From assembly GCF_040719145.1 (NCBI RefSeq), contig NZ_JBFDUZ010000001.1, positions 2,108,001 to 2,172,000 of the forward strand: a DNA stretch of 64,000 nt, in the 5' to 3' direction. Position numbers and translations under genes: made by a program. Origin of the DNA: Paenibacillus sp. JQZ6Y-1 (GTDB lineage: Bacteria > Bacillota > Bacilli > Paenibacillales > Paenibacillaceae). Positions within the stretch are counted from its first letter, which is position 1. Every line of letters starts with the position of its first letter. The notes below the pieces were generated by a model. The model was not told the origin of the DNA and searched no databases. It saw only the letters and a list, made by a program, of their open reading frames with translations. This document shows, piece after piece, positions 17,976 to 28,401 of the stretch.

Positions 17976-19160
17976 TTATTTTGATTTCCCTGAAAATGAC
18001 CATCCGAATAAGGCAAACAGCACATAACAACCGCCCAGCACCCAGAACAGACTAGATGGCGAGCCAATCTCAATGCCTTTACCACCGATCGCAGGACCGA
18101 TAATACTACCAAAGTTAAAATGGAACGAAGCGAGCACATTGGCAGCTGGCAAATAGGTGCGTGGCAAAATATCCGCTGCATAGGCAAGACCAAGTGAAAA
18201 GAACGAGCCGACCAGTCCGCCAGCGAGGGCAAAGATGATCGCGAGTATAATCTCCTTAGTGCCAACAAACGGCACTAGCATAAAGAGCAGCCCACCTAGA
18301 CCGCCTGCAAGCATCAGTACTTTTTTCCGTCCCCAGCGGTCGCTTAGCATCCCTAGCGGAAGCTGCAAAACAAGCCCGCCAATACCGATAAAAGGTAAAA
18401 GGAAAGCAATATTGTCCGTGGAAAATCCGATCCGCAATCCATAGACAGGGAAATTACTATTCATTGCCGCCTCCATATAGCCGTACAGTAACGCCGGGAT
18501 TAAGGCATACCAGGCAAGTCGGTAACTGCGGCCAAAGCGTCCTTTTTCTGGTGTCGTGCTCTCGCCCTTCGCAGGCGCGCCATTGGGCAGCTTCCACCAG
18601 ACCAGCACAGCAACGATAATAAAGATCGCTGCCATGATCACAAAGGGAACCATCATGCCCCAGTCCAGCAGCGAAATACCCAGCGGCCCGATACTGAAGC
18701 CAATGCCATATGACATGCCGTAAATGGATAGATTGCGTCCACGATTGGCTGCTGGTGTAACCATCAGCACCCAAAGCTGAGCCACATAATGGATCGCACT
18801 ATCGCCGATACCGACAAGCAGTCGCAATACAAACCAAAACGCGATGCCCGGAACAAGTGGGAATAGTGGCAAGGCAATAATGACGAGTAATAGACCGCAT
18901 AACAACAGTTTCTTGAAACCGAGCTTGCCTAGCAGTCGCTCTGCCACCAAGGTCATGGAAAAAGAACCGACATACAATGCAGCCGCATTGAGTCCGTTCA
19001 TTGTAGAGGATACGCCCATTTGCTCCAAAAAGATGGCGAGTACCGGCAGCAACATGCCTTGACTTAGCCCTGCGACAATGATGGCGAGAATAAGAATCAC
19101 GAAATGCAGAGTCTGATTGGAGTCAGCTCCAGTTGATGGTTGTGCAGTGTTGTTAAGCAC
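17976..19160 (-). CDS. MFS transporter
   Basis: Major facilitator permease, 394 residues with about twelve hydrophobic segments, cytoplasmic membrane. A motif-A-like LSDRWGRKK lies between TM8 and TM9 in the second half, and VAERLLGKLGFKK between TM2 and TM3 in the first. The frame opens with ATG 19175, but that codon has no ribosome binding site, whereas GGAGG inside the first codons stands eight bases before GTG 19160; I chose the latter. Resembles sugar- or drug-efflux MFS proteins of the YfkF/YcaD sort; substrate unknown. Divergent from the HTH regulator at 19417, which might control it. Confidence 0.8.
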   Translation of the reverse strand: MLNNTAQPSTGADSNQTLHFVILILAIIVAGLSQGMLLPVLAIFLEQMGVSSTMNGLNAAALYVGSFSMTLVAERLLGKLGFKKLLLCGLLLVIIALPLFPLVPGIAFWFVLRLLVGIGDSAIHYVAQLWVLMVTPAANRGRNLSIYGMSYGIGFSIGPLGISLLDWGMMVPFVIMAAIFIIVAVLVWWKLPNGAPAKGESTTPEKGRFGRSYRLAWYALIPALLYGYMEAAMNSNFPVYGLRIGFSTDNIAFLLPFIGIGGLVLQLPLGMLSDRWGRKKVLMLAGGLGGLLFMLVPFVGTKEIILAIIFALAGGLVGSFFSLGLAYAADILPRTYLPAANVLASFHFNFGSIIGPAIGGKGIEIGSPSSLFWVLGGCYVLFALFGWSFSGKSK

Positions 19161-19416
19161 GGAAGATTCCTCCATTTTTGCTATGTAGATGTGTATTTCA
19201 TTTTACAAACTGCCGGATTTATGCTGTAATTTAATGATGGTTCTTTTGTAAAAATCCTATGATATGAGCATTTCCGGCCATCACAATATTATAGTAGACA
19301 ATTGGCCTGCAAACAAGCCATAATAAGCACAACAGGGTTTTAGGAATCAGCCTGTTTTTCAGCATTTTCCGCGGTTGAATATGCGGCTACCGACTATATT
19401 TGGGGGGCTTGGTTTC

Positions 19417-20337
19417 ATGAGCTATCAGGTGAAAATCGACATTTCCCCGGTCTATGATCTGCTCGGCAGTTTTATGGTCTATGTGACCAAAAAATGGATT
19501 CGTGACATTGATCTGGGCCCGGAATGGATCAGGGAAATTGATAATAGGTTAAGCAATGGAGTACGCATGGCTATTTTGGAAGCTTCCTCGTGGCCATTTG
19601 ACGACTATGATGCACTGTATGCTTGGGCCAGCTGCCGAACCCGCGAAGGCTCGGTTAGCGACTTTCTAGATCATTTAGAAAGTATGCCAGAAACGGATAT
19701 GTGGAATGAGATTCATCCGCTGATGCCTGCACTCACACTGAGCGAAGCGATTCGTATTCAGAAAAGCTATGCTCCGCTGCTCAAGCTGTGGTACGAGAAT
19801 TATTTTAACGAGATTGAGAATGAAATTTTGCCGCTGATCGCTGAAGATGGCGAGGAAAAATTGCGGTTACTTGATAAAATGGACCCTGCCGCGCTGATCG
19901 AATATGCGTCTGGCGGTTTGGTCGTTCCAGAGATGCCCGGTCTGAACACCGTTATTCTGTTCCCCACCGTGCATAACCGACCGATCAACACGTATTGTTT
20001 TTATGAAGGCTTTTTGCTGATTCAATATCCCGTGGATGTGCATGAAGAAGGCGAAGAGGACCCGCCAAACGTATTGCTGCGCATGACTAGAGCGCTATCT
20101 GATCCAGAGCGCTTACGTATGCTACGTTATATTGGCGGCGATGAGCCAAAATCATTGCAGGACATGTCCCATGATCTGCTTCAGCCACAGGAGACGCTCA
20201 TGCATCATCTGATGATGCTGCGCGTAGCCGGTCTGCTGCGTATTCATTTGGGCAGAGAGGATATTGATAGATTCAGTCTGCGTCAGGACGGTGCGTCCGA
20301 GCTGCAGCTGTTTCTTGAATCGTATATCCGTATTTAA
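19417..20337 (+). CDS. ArsR-like HTH regulator (DUF5937-type)
   Basis: Protein of 306 residues whose last 90 residues form an ArsR-like winged helix (RALSDPERLRMLRYI, then MSHDLLQPQETLMHHLMMLR as recognition helix, and a wing). The first 200 residues are mostly helical and unrecognised apart from likeness to the DUF5937 family. No metal-binding Cys cluster is seen in the HTH. The frame opens at 19375, but ATG 19417 has GGGGGG about 11 bases upstream and is preferred. It is followed after 12 bases by a HAD phosphatase whose ribosome binding site overlaps its stop, so the two are co-translated. Divergent from the MFS gene. Confidence 0.8.
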   Translation: MSYQVKIDISPVYDLLGSFMVYVTKKWIRDIDLGPEWIREIDNRLSNGVRMAILEASSWPFDDYDALYAWASCRTREGSVSDFLDHLESMPETDMWNEIHPLMPALTLSEAIRIQKSYAPLLKLWYENYFNEIENEILPLIAEDGEEKLRLLDKMDPAALIEYASGGLVVPEMPGLNTVILFPTVHNRPINTYCFYEGFLLIQYPVDVHEEGEEDPPNVLLRMTRALSDPERLRMLRYIGGDEPKSLQDMSHDLLQPQETLMHHLMMLRVAGLLRIHLGREDIDRFSLRQDGASELQLFLESYIRI

Positions 20338-20349
20338 GGAGTGAACGTC

Positions 20350-21123
20350 ATGAACAACATTCGGCACCAGCATCTGATCTTCGATATGGATGATACGCTG
20401 ATTTATTGCAACAAATATTTCAATCTCATTTTGGATGAGTTTATTACCCTGCTATCCGGCTGGTTTAGCGAATACGATCTGCCAATGGATGATATTCGGC
20501 AAAAGCAAATCGAAATCGACGTAGCTGGCGTACATGTGGTCGGCTTTGCCAGTGAGCACTTCCCTGCTTCCTTAGTAGAAACATACCGTCATTTCAGCCG
20601 TCTATACGGTCGTCCGCTGAATGACAATGAAGAACGCCAGCTGAAGCTGCTCGGCAGCAGTGTGTATGAAAAAGAAGTTGAGCCGTACCCAGGGATGGTC
20701 AATACATTGGATTCGCTGCGTCAAGCTGGTCATACACTGTATCTGTATACTGGCGGCGAAACTGCCATTCAACAACGAAAAATCGATCAAATGAAGCTGA
20801 GTTCCTTTTTCGGAGAGCGCATCTTCATTCGTCAGCACAAAAATATTACGGCACTGGAAGAAATCATCACCACCCAGCTGCTGCCCCGTCAGGATACATG
20901 GATGATCGGCAACTCGCTGCGTTCCGACGTACAGCCTGCGCTGCAAGCGTCGCTGAATACGATCTATATCAAACAGGAGCAGGAATGGGCGTATGATATT
21001 GTACAGCTGCAAACAGGCACAGAGCAATCGTTCCATACCGTTTCTCATCTCACCGATGTACCGGATACGATTCATCAGCACTTGAATATCTACGATAACG
21101 AACAAAAACGGACCTGGGGTTAA
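20350..21123 (+). CDS. HAD-superfamily hydrolase
   Basis: Haloacid-dehalogenase-type phosphatase, 257 residues. Motif I is FDMDDTLIY with both catalytic Asp, motif II is LYTGGE, and motif IV is MIGNSLRSDVQPA; a helical cap lies between about 25 and 105. The open frame begins with GTG 20341, but AAGGAG, which overlaps the TAA of the preceding gene, is eight bases before ATG 20350, which I take as the start. A terminator overlaps its stop codon. The substrate is unknown; the pairing with a HTH regulator suggests a shared process. Confidence 0.85.
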   Translation: MNNIRHQHLIFDMDDTLIYCNKYFNLILDEFITLLSGWFSEYDLPMDDIRQKQIEIDVAGVHVVGFASEHFPASLVETYRHFSRLYGRPLNDNEERQLKLLGSSVYEKEVEPYPGMVNTLDSLRQAGHTLYLYTGGETAIQQRKIDQMKLSSFFGERIFIRQHKNITALEEIITTQLLPRQDTWMIGNSLRSDVQPALQASLNTIYIKQEQEWAYDIVQLQTGTEQSFHTVSHLTDVPDTIHQHLNIYDNEQKRTWG

Positions 21124-21138
21124 ACCCGGTCCGTTTTT
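21104..21138. terminator. Bidirectional terminator over the HAD stop codon
   Basis: Stem AAAAACGGACC / GGTCCGTTTTT, extended inward by GGG/CCC, contains the TAA of the HAD gene in its loop. It separates this gene from convergent topB. Confidence 0.88.
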
Positions 21139-21194
21139 TGTTTTTTGTCACATGCTTTATGGCATGGTAGCCGCTTGGATACAGATAAAGAACA

Positions 21195-23774
21195 TTATGA
21201 GTCCACCGCTTCTACCGCTAGCTTACCAGTCTGACGATCTACCAGCTTGATCCGTGCTTTAAAATCATGCCCGCCCTTTTTAAAGGACAGTACCTGACTT
21301 TCACCTTTCAATAGCAACGCCTTCAACATCTGCACCGATACGCTTTTACCAGAATATTCTTTCCAAATGACAAAGCCGCAGCCCTGTTTAAAATGAGAGC
21401 AACCATAGCCTTTACGACCTTCGATAATCGTTCCTCCGCAGCCCTGACGCGGACAGCTGCCTAGTGCCGTGTGAGACGGCGCAGATGCTCCTTTAGAGCG
21501 ATGAGCGGCGGCACTAGTAGAGTGGGCAGAATCACGCGAATGCGTGGTAGCACTTCGTACAGCACCAGATGCTGATGATGTCGAAGTTTTTACGTTAGCT
21601 GAACGATGATCCTCTGCTCTATCGCTACGGGCAGTGCTTGCTTGGGAGCGTGGAGACGATTCATAGCTTGCAGATGCGTATGGCTGTGTATAGTGCATAT
21701 CCTCCGGCGGCGCTTCTGGCATAGGATGATCCACGACAACGGATGCCGATGACTTTTTGCGACTGCCAGCTTTACTACGTGTCGCTCGCGTGCTGCCTGC
21801 TCCATCAGAGGAACTAGCCGAACGGGAACGCGAAGATGTTGCACTGCCTGAACGACTGCTGCTAGTCGTACGGGTGCTGCTGCGTTTGCCTTTTCCTTTG
21901 GAGCGTGAAGATTCATCTCCAAATAGTCCCGCAGCGGCAGGTGTCTGTGTTCTTACCTTATCAATGACAGATACAGCGAACTTTTTGACACTTTCCAGAA
22001 AACGATCGGAATCCGCCTCGCCGCGCGAAATCTGATTCAACCGTCGTTCCCATTGTCCGGTCATTTCCGGCGAAGTGAGCAGCTCTACACCAGCGGCACG
22101 AATCAGCTCGATGGCGGCTCTTCCTTTGAGAGTCAATTCAATCTTTTTGCCCTTGGCGGTGACATAGCCCACCTGCTTGAGACGCTCAATCGTCGCAGCG
22201 CGCGTTGCCGGTGTACCCAGACCGGATTCCTTCATCGCATCGCGCAATTCCTCATTCTCAATCTGCTTGCCCGCACTTTCCATCGCTTTGAGCAACGTGC
22301 CTTCCGTATACGGCTTCGGCGGCTGGGTTTCCTTTTCCTTCACATCCGCTTTGCGACATTGTACCGGCAGCTTGCTATCAATCGTAAACGGCTTATCCGT
22401 TTCCTGCTCCTGCTGCTCCTCACCGTCTCCATCGCGTTTGGTTGATTTGTTCCCCGGCTTGCCTTTATCCTTATCTGGCAATGTAACCTTCCAGCCCGGT
22501 GATAGTAATTCCTTGATCGCTGTTTTGAACGTTTCCTGCTCAACAACAGTCAGTACCGTATGATGCTTGTACTCCGCTGGTGGATAGAATTGTGCGAGAA
22601 AGCGGCGAATGATCAGATCATATAGCTGCTGCTCTTCCTTGCTAAGCGTACCGGGTTTTTTCAATGTCGGCAAAATAGCATGGTGATCTTCAACCCGTGC
22701 TGGATTGCAGACGGATTTATTATTGACATGTACACGTTTGCTGTCCGCTTCACCTGCAAGCTGCGCATAATCGCCGCTTTGCAGCATATTCAGCACCTTG
22801 TGCATGCCATCGATATTTTCCTTGGTAACATAGTTGGAGTTGGTACGCGGATACGAAATGATCTTGTGACGCTCATACAATGCCTGCGCCACATCCAGCG
22901 TTTTTTTGGCAGAAAAGCCGAATTTGGCATTGGCATCGCGTTGCAGAAGTGTCAGATCATACAGCTTGTACGGATACTCCTTGCTTTCCTTGATGTCGTA
23001 CTTGCTAATCTTACCTTCCTTGCCTCGTACCTTTTCGGCGATGGCTTCCCCTTTGGCTTTATCGGTCAAACGATCTTCGCCCTGCCATACGCCTTCATAC
23101 GTTTTGTCCTTTTGCTTGAACGAAGCCTTCACTTCATAAAAGGTTTGGGATTGGAAGCTTTCGATTTCCTTTTGCCGATCATAAATAATTGCCAGTACAG
23201 GGGTCTGCACACGACCGACGGATAGCAGATTGTTATGCTTGGTTGTAAATGCTCGTGACGCATTCATCCCGATCAGCCAGTCCGCTTCACTACGCGCCCG
23301 TGCAGCACGCGTCAGATTCTCAAACTCACTGCTATCCCGCAGCTGGTCGAATCCACGCCGAATACTCTCGGCGGTCAAGTCCGAGATCCATAGCCGCTTT
23401 ACCGGCTGCTTCAGCTTGAGTTGACGCTGAATCAGTGCAAAGATATGCTGTCCTTCCCGCCCCGCATCGCAAGCATTGACGATACGGTCGCATTGCTTCG
23501 CCAAATCACCGATCACCTTGAGCTGATCCTTGGTACGTGGATTCGGCACGAGCTTGAATTGCTCTGGAATAATTGGCAAATCGCCAAAGTTCCAGCGCTT
23601 GTATTTACTATCGTATGCTTCCGGCTCTGCCAGTCCGATCAGATGACCGATCGCCCAAGTGATAATATAACGTTCACCTTCAATATACGTGCGTTGATTG
23701 CGTGCGCCCGGTTCGATCACCGCCGCAATATTGCGCCCCATATCCGGTTTTTCGGCAATAACGAGAATTTTCAT
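21195..23774 (-). CDS. topB: DNA topoisomerase III with Ser/Arg-rich linker
   Basis: Type IA topoisomerase that relaxes and decatenates DNA, 859 residues. The Toprim domain opens with MKILVIAEKPDMGRN and contains DAGREGQ; the active-site Tyr is in ISYPRTNSNY (about 310). After the core (about residue 635) comes a stretch of roughly 130 residues rich in Ser, Arg, Thr and Ala, then a C-terminal zinc-ribbon-like module with Cys pairs CPRQGCGG and GYGCSHFKQGC. B. subtilis TopB is near 727 residues; the linker explains the extra length. The frame opens at 23831, but ATG 23774 starts the family motif and has AAGGAATG upstream. Convergent to the HAD gene. Confidence 0.93.
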   Translation of the reverse strand: MKILVIAEKPDMGRNIAAVIEPGARNQRTYIEGERYIITWAIGHLIGLAEPEAYDSKYKRWNFGDLPIIPEQFKLVPNPRTKDQLKVIGDLAKQCDRIVNACDAGREGQHIFALIQRQLKLKQPVKRLWISDLTAESIRRGFDQLRDSSEFENLTRAARARSEADWLIGMNASRAFTTKHNNLLSVGRVQTPVLAIIYDRQKEIESFQSQTFYEVKASFKQKDKTYEGVWQGEDRLTDKAKGEAIAEKVRGKEGKISKYDIKESKEYPYKLYDLTLLQRDANAKFGFSAKKTLDVAQALYERHKIISYPRTNSNYVTKENIDGMHKVLNMLQSGDYAQLAGEADSKRVHVNNKSVCNPARVEDHHAILPTLKKPGTLSKEEQQLYDLIIRRFLAQFYPPAEYKHHTVLTVVEQETFKTAIKELLSPGWKVTLPDKDKGKPGNKSTKRDGDGEEQQEQETDKPFTIDSKLPVQCRKADVKEKETQPPKPYTEGTLLKAMESAGKQIENEELRDAMKESGLGTPATRAATIERLKQVGYVTAKGKKIELTLKGRAAIELIRAAGVELLTSPEMTGQWERRLNQISRGEADSDRFLESVKKFAVSVIDKVRTQTPAAAGLFGDESSRSKGKGKRSSTRTTSSSRSGSATSSRSRSASSSDGAGSTRATRSKAGSRKKSSASVVVDHPMPEAPPEDMHYTQPYASASYESSPRSQASTARSDRAEDHRSANVKTSTSSASGAVRSATTHSRDSAHSTSAAAHRSKGASAPSHTALGSCPRQGCGGTIIEGRKGYGCSHFKQGCGFVIWKEYSGKSVSVQMLKALLLKGESQVLSFKKGGHDFKARIKLVDRQTGKLAVEAVDS

Positions 23775-23848
23775 GCTTTCATTCCTTTCAGGGAATGGTG
23801 ATGTATACCATAACGGTATGATTATCATCATTTTAACGGATTTTCGGC

Positions 23849-23886
23849 AAAAAAAGGAGCCACACTCTGGAGTGCAGCCCCCTTTA
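23849..23886 (-). terminator. Terminator after gltD
   Basis: Imperfect 15-bp stem (AAAGGGGGCTGCACTC against GAGTGTGGCTCCTTT on the minus strand) followed by seven Ts. It lies about 120 bases past the gltD stop and before topB. Confidence 0.7.
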
Positions 23887-24005
23887 TACCACGTTCGTAT
23901 AACTCTGTTTTATTATAGCACAATGGCGTTTGTAAATCGAACCGAATCCATTGATGGTATGAATGTCGCGCAACCTGTTTACTGTACCTTTGTGCAAGTT
24001 CTGTA

Positions 24006-25493
24006 TTAAACGAGTACCGTTGCGCCCATCAGATATTTATCCACTTCACGCGCCGCTTCACGACCTTCGTTGATTGCCCAAACGACCAGACTTTGTCCAC
24101 GACGCATATCGCCCGCTGCGAATACTTTGTCTACGTTTGTGTTGTATTTCCCGTAACGTGCTTTGACATTGGTCCAGCGGTCGGTTTCTAGTCCTAGCTG
24201 CTGTGCCAGTGTTTGCTCTGGTCCGTCAAAACCGATTGCGATCAATGCCAGTTCAGCTGGGAATACGCGCTCCGTACCCGGAATCGGCTGGTAGATTTTG
24301 CGTCCAGTTTCGTCCACAATACGCTGAATCTGAATGGTGTGCAGCTCTTTCAGATTACCATTTTCATCACCGACAAATTTGGTGGTCATGATCGAGAACT
24401 CACGCGGATCACTTCCGAAGATTGCTTTCGCTTCTTCCTGTGCGTAATCCAGTGTGTACACATTCGGGAATTGCGGCCAAGGGTTAGCAATAGGATCGCG
24501 TTCCAGTGGTGCTTTATCATGTGTACCGAATTGAGTAACGCTACGACAGCCGTGACGCAGGGACGTTGCGACACAGTCAGAGCCTGTATCCCCGCCGCCG
24601 ATTACAATCACGTCTTTGTCCTGCGAGGACAGGTAGTTACCGTCTTCGAGATTGCTATCCAAAAAGCTCTTGATCGTACCATTCAGATAATCCATCGCGT
24701 ATACAACACCATTCAGCTTACTGCCTTCGATATTGAATTCACGCGGTTTCGTTGCACCGCCGCAAAGCACGACTGCATCGTAATCATCTACCAGCTGTTG
24801 TGCAGGGATGTCTTTGCCAATCTCCGTGCTTGTAATGAACTCAATCCCTTCCTGCTTGAGCAGGTTTACACGACGCTCCACGATTTGCTTATCCAGCTTC
24901 ATGCTTGGAATACCATACGTCAGCAATCCACCCACACGGTCGGAACGCTCGTATACGGTTACACTGTGACCCGCTTTGTTCAGCTGTGCTGCGCATGCCA
25001 ATCCGGCAGGACCAGAACCGATAACAGCTACACGGCGACCTGTACGCTTCTCTGGCGGCTCAGGTACAACCCAACCTTCCGCAAAGCCTTTTTCAATAAT
25101 TGCTTCTTCAATCGTCTTGATCGTAACGGGCTGACCGATTAGACCAACTGTACATGAACCTTCACATGGAGCTGGGCAGATACGACCAGTAAATTCCGGG
25201 AAATTATTAGTCTTATGCAGACGCTCTAGCGCTTCTCTCCACAGACCGCGATATACGAGGTTGTTCCATTCTGGAATCAGGTTATGAACGGGACAGCCAA
25301 AGGTGGACCCTGCCATGTTCATTCCTGTGTGACAATAAGGCGTTCCGCAATCCATACAACGTGCGCCCTGCGTACGCAGCTCGTCTTCGGACATATGCTT
25401 GTGGAACTCTTCCCAGTCTTTTACACGCTCAAGCGGATTACGATCCGCAGGAATTTGTCTTTTATATTCCATAAATCCAGTAGGTGTAGACAT
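24006..25493 (-). CDS. gltD: Glutamate synthase small subunit
   Basis: FAD/NADPH subunit of glutamate synthase, 495 residues, feeding electrons to the large subunit that joins glutamine and 2-oxoglutarate. The N-terminus has the iron-sulfur Cys clusters [10 protein letters not shown] and CPAPCEGSC; the FAD loop [13 protein letters not shown] and the NADPH loop [10 protein letters not shown] follow, and the C-terminal FAD contact [11 protein letters not shown] is present. ATG 25493 follows GGGGGAAA. The large-subunit gene (gltA/gltB), usually adjacent, is not in the window: a terminator lies downstream and 400 non-coding bases upstream. A related FAD subunit of another enzyme is possible but the fit is good. 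Confidence 0.9.
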   Translation of the reverse strand: MSTPTGFMEYKRQIPADRNPLERVKDWEEFHKHMSEDELRTQGARCMDCGTPYCHTGMNMAGSTFGCPVHNLIPEWNNLVYRGLWREALERLHKTNNFPEFTGRICPAPCEGSCTVGLIGQPVTIKTIEEAIIEKGFAEGWVVPEPPEKRTGRRVAVIGSGPAGLACAAQLNKAGHSVTVYERSDRVGGLLTYGIPSMKLDKQIVERRVNLLKQEGIEFITSTEIGKDIPAQQLVDDYDAVVLCGGATKPREFNIEGSKLNGVVYAMDYLNGTIKSFLDSNLEDGNYLSSQDKDVIVIGGGDTGSDCVATSLRHGCRSVTQFGTHDKAPLERDPIANPWPQFPNVYTLDYAQEEAKAIFGSDPREFSIMTTKFVGDENGNLKELHTIQIQRIVDETGRKIYQPIPGTERVFPAELALIAIGFDGPEQTLAQQLGLETDRWTNVKARYGKYNTNVDKVFAAGDMRRGQSLVVWAINEGREAAREVDKYLMGATVLV

Positions 25494-25914
25494 GTTAAAT
25501 TTCCCCCATCCGTTCTATACGCTGCCGACCTTCTGCAATAACCAGCCTGCCGATAAGTTTATTTTCAAGAGTAGCATTATGACCAAGACTGGCAAAATGG
25601 ATTAAGCGCATAATTATTTGTACTTTTTACATAGAGATTACACCGTCATGAAAGATCTTGCAATAACATTCGCATGATTTTCATCAAATTTTGCATATTT
25701 TTATTTTTCAAATCGTATGGATAGTACTCTTTTCCCCTACAGCTGCAAGGGTTTCCGGCTTCTTATCCATCAAAATATACATTTATGCAAAATTCAAAGA
25801 TTCTCCCATATCTAGACGTGTATCCAGCCATTATACAAAATCCCCAGACTGTTATACAGTTATTATAAGATTTTGTTAATAATTATACATTTTAGTTGAA
25901 AGCAATATGCCGAT
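25494..25914. other. Intergenic region, gltD promoter expected
   Basis: About 420 AT-rich bases between gltD and folA. No coding frame with a ribosome binding site, no hairpin terminator and no known riboswitch were recognised. The gltD promoter should be within it. Confidence 0.4.
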
Positions 25915-26400
25915 TTAACGACGCACATACTTTTCAAAACGGTAATCATACACATTCTTCTCATCGCGAACGCCTGGCGTGCTTTGCTCCAATTGCCATG
26001 CCGACCAATCCACCTTAGGGAAAAATGTGTTTCCATCAAATTCATGCTCAATCTGCGTCACGAGCAACACATCCGCCTGTGGTAAAAACAACTCATAAAT
26101 TTGCGAGCCGCCGATGATCATTAGCTCGTCACCACCAACAAGCTGTAATGCCTGCTCAACTGTATGCACCACTTCAGCGCCTTCTACCACCAACTCCTGA
26201 TCGCGCGTTAGTACAATATTGCGGCGATTAGGCAGTGGCTTACTACCAAACGATTCCCAGGTTTTGCGCCCCATGACAATTGTTTTGTGCTGTGTCTGTT
26301 GTTTAAAATAAGCCATATCGGCAGGCAGCTTCCACGGCATATCATTATTTTTGCCGATGACACCGTGTTTGCCTTGCGCCCAGATCAATGTCATTGTCAT
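25915..26400 (-). CDS. folA: Dihydrofolate reductase
   Basis: Reduces dihydrofolate to tetrahydrofolate with NADPH, 161 residues, normal size. MTLIWAQGKHGVIGKNNDMPW holds the substrate loop with the catalytic acidic residue, MGRKTWES the NADPH loop, and IIGGSQIY the conserved GG. The frame opens at a TTG at 26409 but AGGAGG is only two bases before it; ATG 26400 has it ten bases upstream and is chosen. thyA lies upstream on the same strand but 630 bases away with a terminator between, so unlike many Bacillales the two are not tightly coupled. Confidence 0.93.
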   Translation of the reverse strand: MTMTLIWAQGKHGVIGKNNDMPWKLPADMAYFKQQTQHKTIVMGRKTWESFGSKPLPNRRNIVLTRDQELVVEGAEVVHTVEQALQLVGGDELMIIGGSQIYELFLPQADVLLVTQIEHEFDGNTFFPKVDWSAWQLEQSTPGVRDEKNVYDYRFEKYVRR

Positions 26401-26655
26401 TGTGGCCAAACCTCCTGTCTTCCCATATGTGCCCGGTTGATGTGTCTGAACACAAACCGGATAAGTTTATTCTATATCATATCATTAAAACCTATCATTC
26501 TGCATCAACTTCTTGTAATCTTTTACGAATGATTTGTAAGCGTACATAATGGATAATTCGTGAAAAAGCAAGTTATCAAAAGTTTTAAATGGGGAGATTG
26601 ATAAATTTGATCAGCTTACTGGAAATGGAAGGTGGAGTGGTGCTCTGCTTTTCCT

Positions 26656-26728
26656 TCTCACTTTTCACTACTCGTTACTCATTGCTACAATTCATTACTC
26701 TCTACTCATTTTGCTTACTGCTTACTTC
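26656..26728. repeat. Degenerate TTACTCATT-type repeats
   Basis: Between folA and thyA a pyrimidine-rich stretch repeats variants of ACTCATT and TTACT every 8-14 bases. No regular period, no coding frame; probably decayed or slippage-generated DNA. The rest of 26401-27027 holds the folA promoter region and the thyA terminator. Confidence 0.4.
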
Positions 26729-26856
26729 ATTTATTTTTGCCTAGCTGCTTGGCATTCTTGTATATTTTTTGATGGTTACTTCTCTGCTGACGTGACCTGT
26801 AGGATTATGAGATGTGTGTCTTATGCTTTTGTAGATGTCCAAATGGCTGAAAATAT

Positions 26857-26890
26857 AAAAAGACACTCTCGAGCAGAAGAGTGTCTTTTT
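26857..26890. terminator. Terminator after thyA
   Basis: Thirteen-bp perfect stem AAAAAGACACTCT / AGAGTGTCTTTTT with an 8-nt loop, 140 bases past the thyA stop. Confidence 0.85.
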
Positions 26891-27027
26891 GGTATTTAGC
26901 TTTATTCATACAGCTCAATTGAAACTTATATACATGGAGCAGTACAAAGTACAAGAGATCTTTTGATTGAATGATAATTGCGTAGTACAGGTTCATCTGC
27001 TCACAACATAATTAGTAGATCGGATGA

Positions 27028-27822
27028 TCAGATTGCGATTGGTGCTTTGATGGTTGGATGGTATTCGTAATTTTCGAATTGGAAGTCTTCGAATGTGTAG
27101 TCGAAGATGGATTCTGGTTTGCGCTGGATGTTTAAAGTCGGCAGTGCATGAGGCTCGCGCGTCAATTGCAGTTTGACTTGCTCCAGATGGTTATTGTAAA
27201 TGTGTACATCACCGCCGGTCCAGACGAGATCCCCGACTTGTAGGTCGCATTGTTGAGCGACCATATGGGTCAGCAGTGCATAGGAAGCCAGATTGAATGG
27301 CAGACCTAGGAATGTATCGACGGAACGCATCTGGAACATACAGGATAGCTTACCATCGGCCACGTAAAATTGGAAAGCATAATGACACGGTGGCAGTGCC
27401 ATATGATCAACTTCAGCAGCATTCCAAGCGTTGACGATATGACGACGGGAATCTGGGTTGGTTTTGATTTGATTGATTACAGATGTAATCTGATCGACTT
27501 GCTCACCGCCTGGACCACGCCAGTCGCGCCATTGAGAACCGTAGACACGACCCAGATTGCCATCCTCGTCTGCCCATTCATCCCAGATCGTTACGCCGTT
27601 TTCACGCAGGTAGTTGATGTTCGTATCACCACTGAGAAACCACAGCAATTCGTGAATGATGGAGCGTGTATGCATACGCTTCGTGGTCAGTAGTGGAAAG
27701 CCCTCCTGCAAGTTGATTCGCATCTGACGACCGAATACAGAAATGGTCCCTGTGCCAGTACGATCTCCTTTTTCCACTCCGTTATCCAAAATATCCTGTA
27801 GCAGTTCCAAATATGCTTTCAT
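27028..27822 (-). CDS. thyA: Thymidylate synthase
   Basis: Makes dTMP from dUMP with methylene-tetrahydrofolate, yielding dihydrofolate that FolA recycles. The 264-residue protein has the catalytic Cys in [12 protein letters not shown], the dUMP-binding RRHIVNAWN and [12 protein letters not shown]. The frame opens at 27840 with six extra codons; ATG 27822 has GAGGTG seven bases upstream and gives the same length as E. coli ThyA. This is the ThyA type, not flavin-dependent ThyX. About 400 bases upstream (27823-28228) carry no gene. Confidence 0.96.
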   Translation of the reverse strand: MKAYLELLQDILDNGVEKGDRTGTGTISVFGRQMRINLQEGFPLLTTKRMHTRSIIHELLWFLSGDTNINYLRENGVTIWDEWADEDGNLGRVYGSQWRDWRGPGGEQVDQITSVINQIKTNPDSRRHIVNAWNAAEVDHMALPPCHYAFQFYVADGKLSCMFQMRSVDTFLGLPFNLASYALLTHMVAQQCDLQVGDLVWTGGDVHIYNNHLEQVKLQLTREPHALPTLNIQRKPESIFDYTFEDFQFENYEYHPTIKAPIAI

Positions 27823-28171
27823 TTCTATGCACCTCATCATTAAGACTTTTGTTCAAAAGAAGCAGCAGCTTCTCAGTTACCTGTAGTACAGGTTCTCCTC
27901 TGTCATACTGCTCTTGTTATGCAACATCGTATGCTGCATACGGTCGCTATTTTTACACACAAAATCTAGTGTACCATTCTTCATGATTTTCTGTACAGCT
28001 TAATCCAGCTTGCTATTCATTATGTTCTATTATAATCAGTGGATCCAAAAATACCTATAGTTATTCCTGCATAATCGACTGCCATGTATGTATCATGCAC
28101 ATATCCTGTTCTCTCGTTCACAAATGAAAACTTTTGCTAATTATCCTCCTCCCAACAGCAATTAAGACAAA

Positions 28172-28205
28172 ATAAAAACCCCTGACTGCCATAGCAGCCA
28201 AGGGT
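28172..28205 (-). terminator. Terminator after rpmG
   Basis: Stem ACCCCTGACTGC against GCAGCCAAGGGT (two mismatches) with a CATA loop, followed on the minus strand by TTTTTATTTT. It lies 25 bases past the rpmG stop. Confidence 0.8.
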
Positions 28206-28228
28206 CTTATTACACATTCAAGCGAAAA

Positions 28229-28378
28229 TTAACGAGTTTCGCGGTGAAGCGTGTATTTTTTCAGACGTGGGCAATATTTTTTCAGCTCAAGACGCTCCGG
28301 ATGGTTCCGTTTGTTCTTGGTTGTTGTGTAGTTACGATCGCCAGTCTCTGTGCATGCCAAAGTTACGATAACGCGCAT
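28229..28378 (-). CDS. rpmG: Ribosomal protein L33, zinc-free (C-minus) form
   Basis: Large-subunit ribosomal protein L33, 49 residues, found by translating the minus strand because it is too short for a usual gene call. It begins [17 protein letters not shown] and ends HRETR. GAGGTG stands seven bases before ATG 28378. The zinc-binding form has two CxxC pairs; here each pair keeps only its first Cys (CTET at 9 and CPRL at 36), so zinc should not bind. In Bacillus such paralogues replace the zinc form when zinc is short. It is a single-gene transcript with its own terminator. Confidence 0.93.
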   Translation of the reverse strand: MRVIVTLACTETGDRNYTTTKNKRNHPERLELKKYCPRLKKYTLHRETR

Positions 28379-28401
28379 GTGAATTCACCTCACTTCATTG
28401 G

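Noticed and set aside
26656-26728. Possible CRISPR or regular repeat array
   Set aside because: Repeat words are short, degenerate and irregularly spaced; no spacer-like unique segments and no cas genes.
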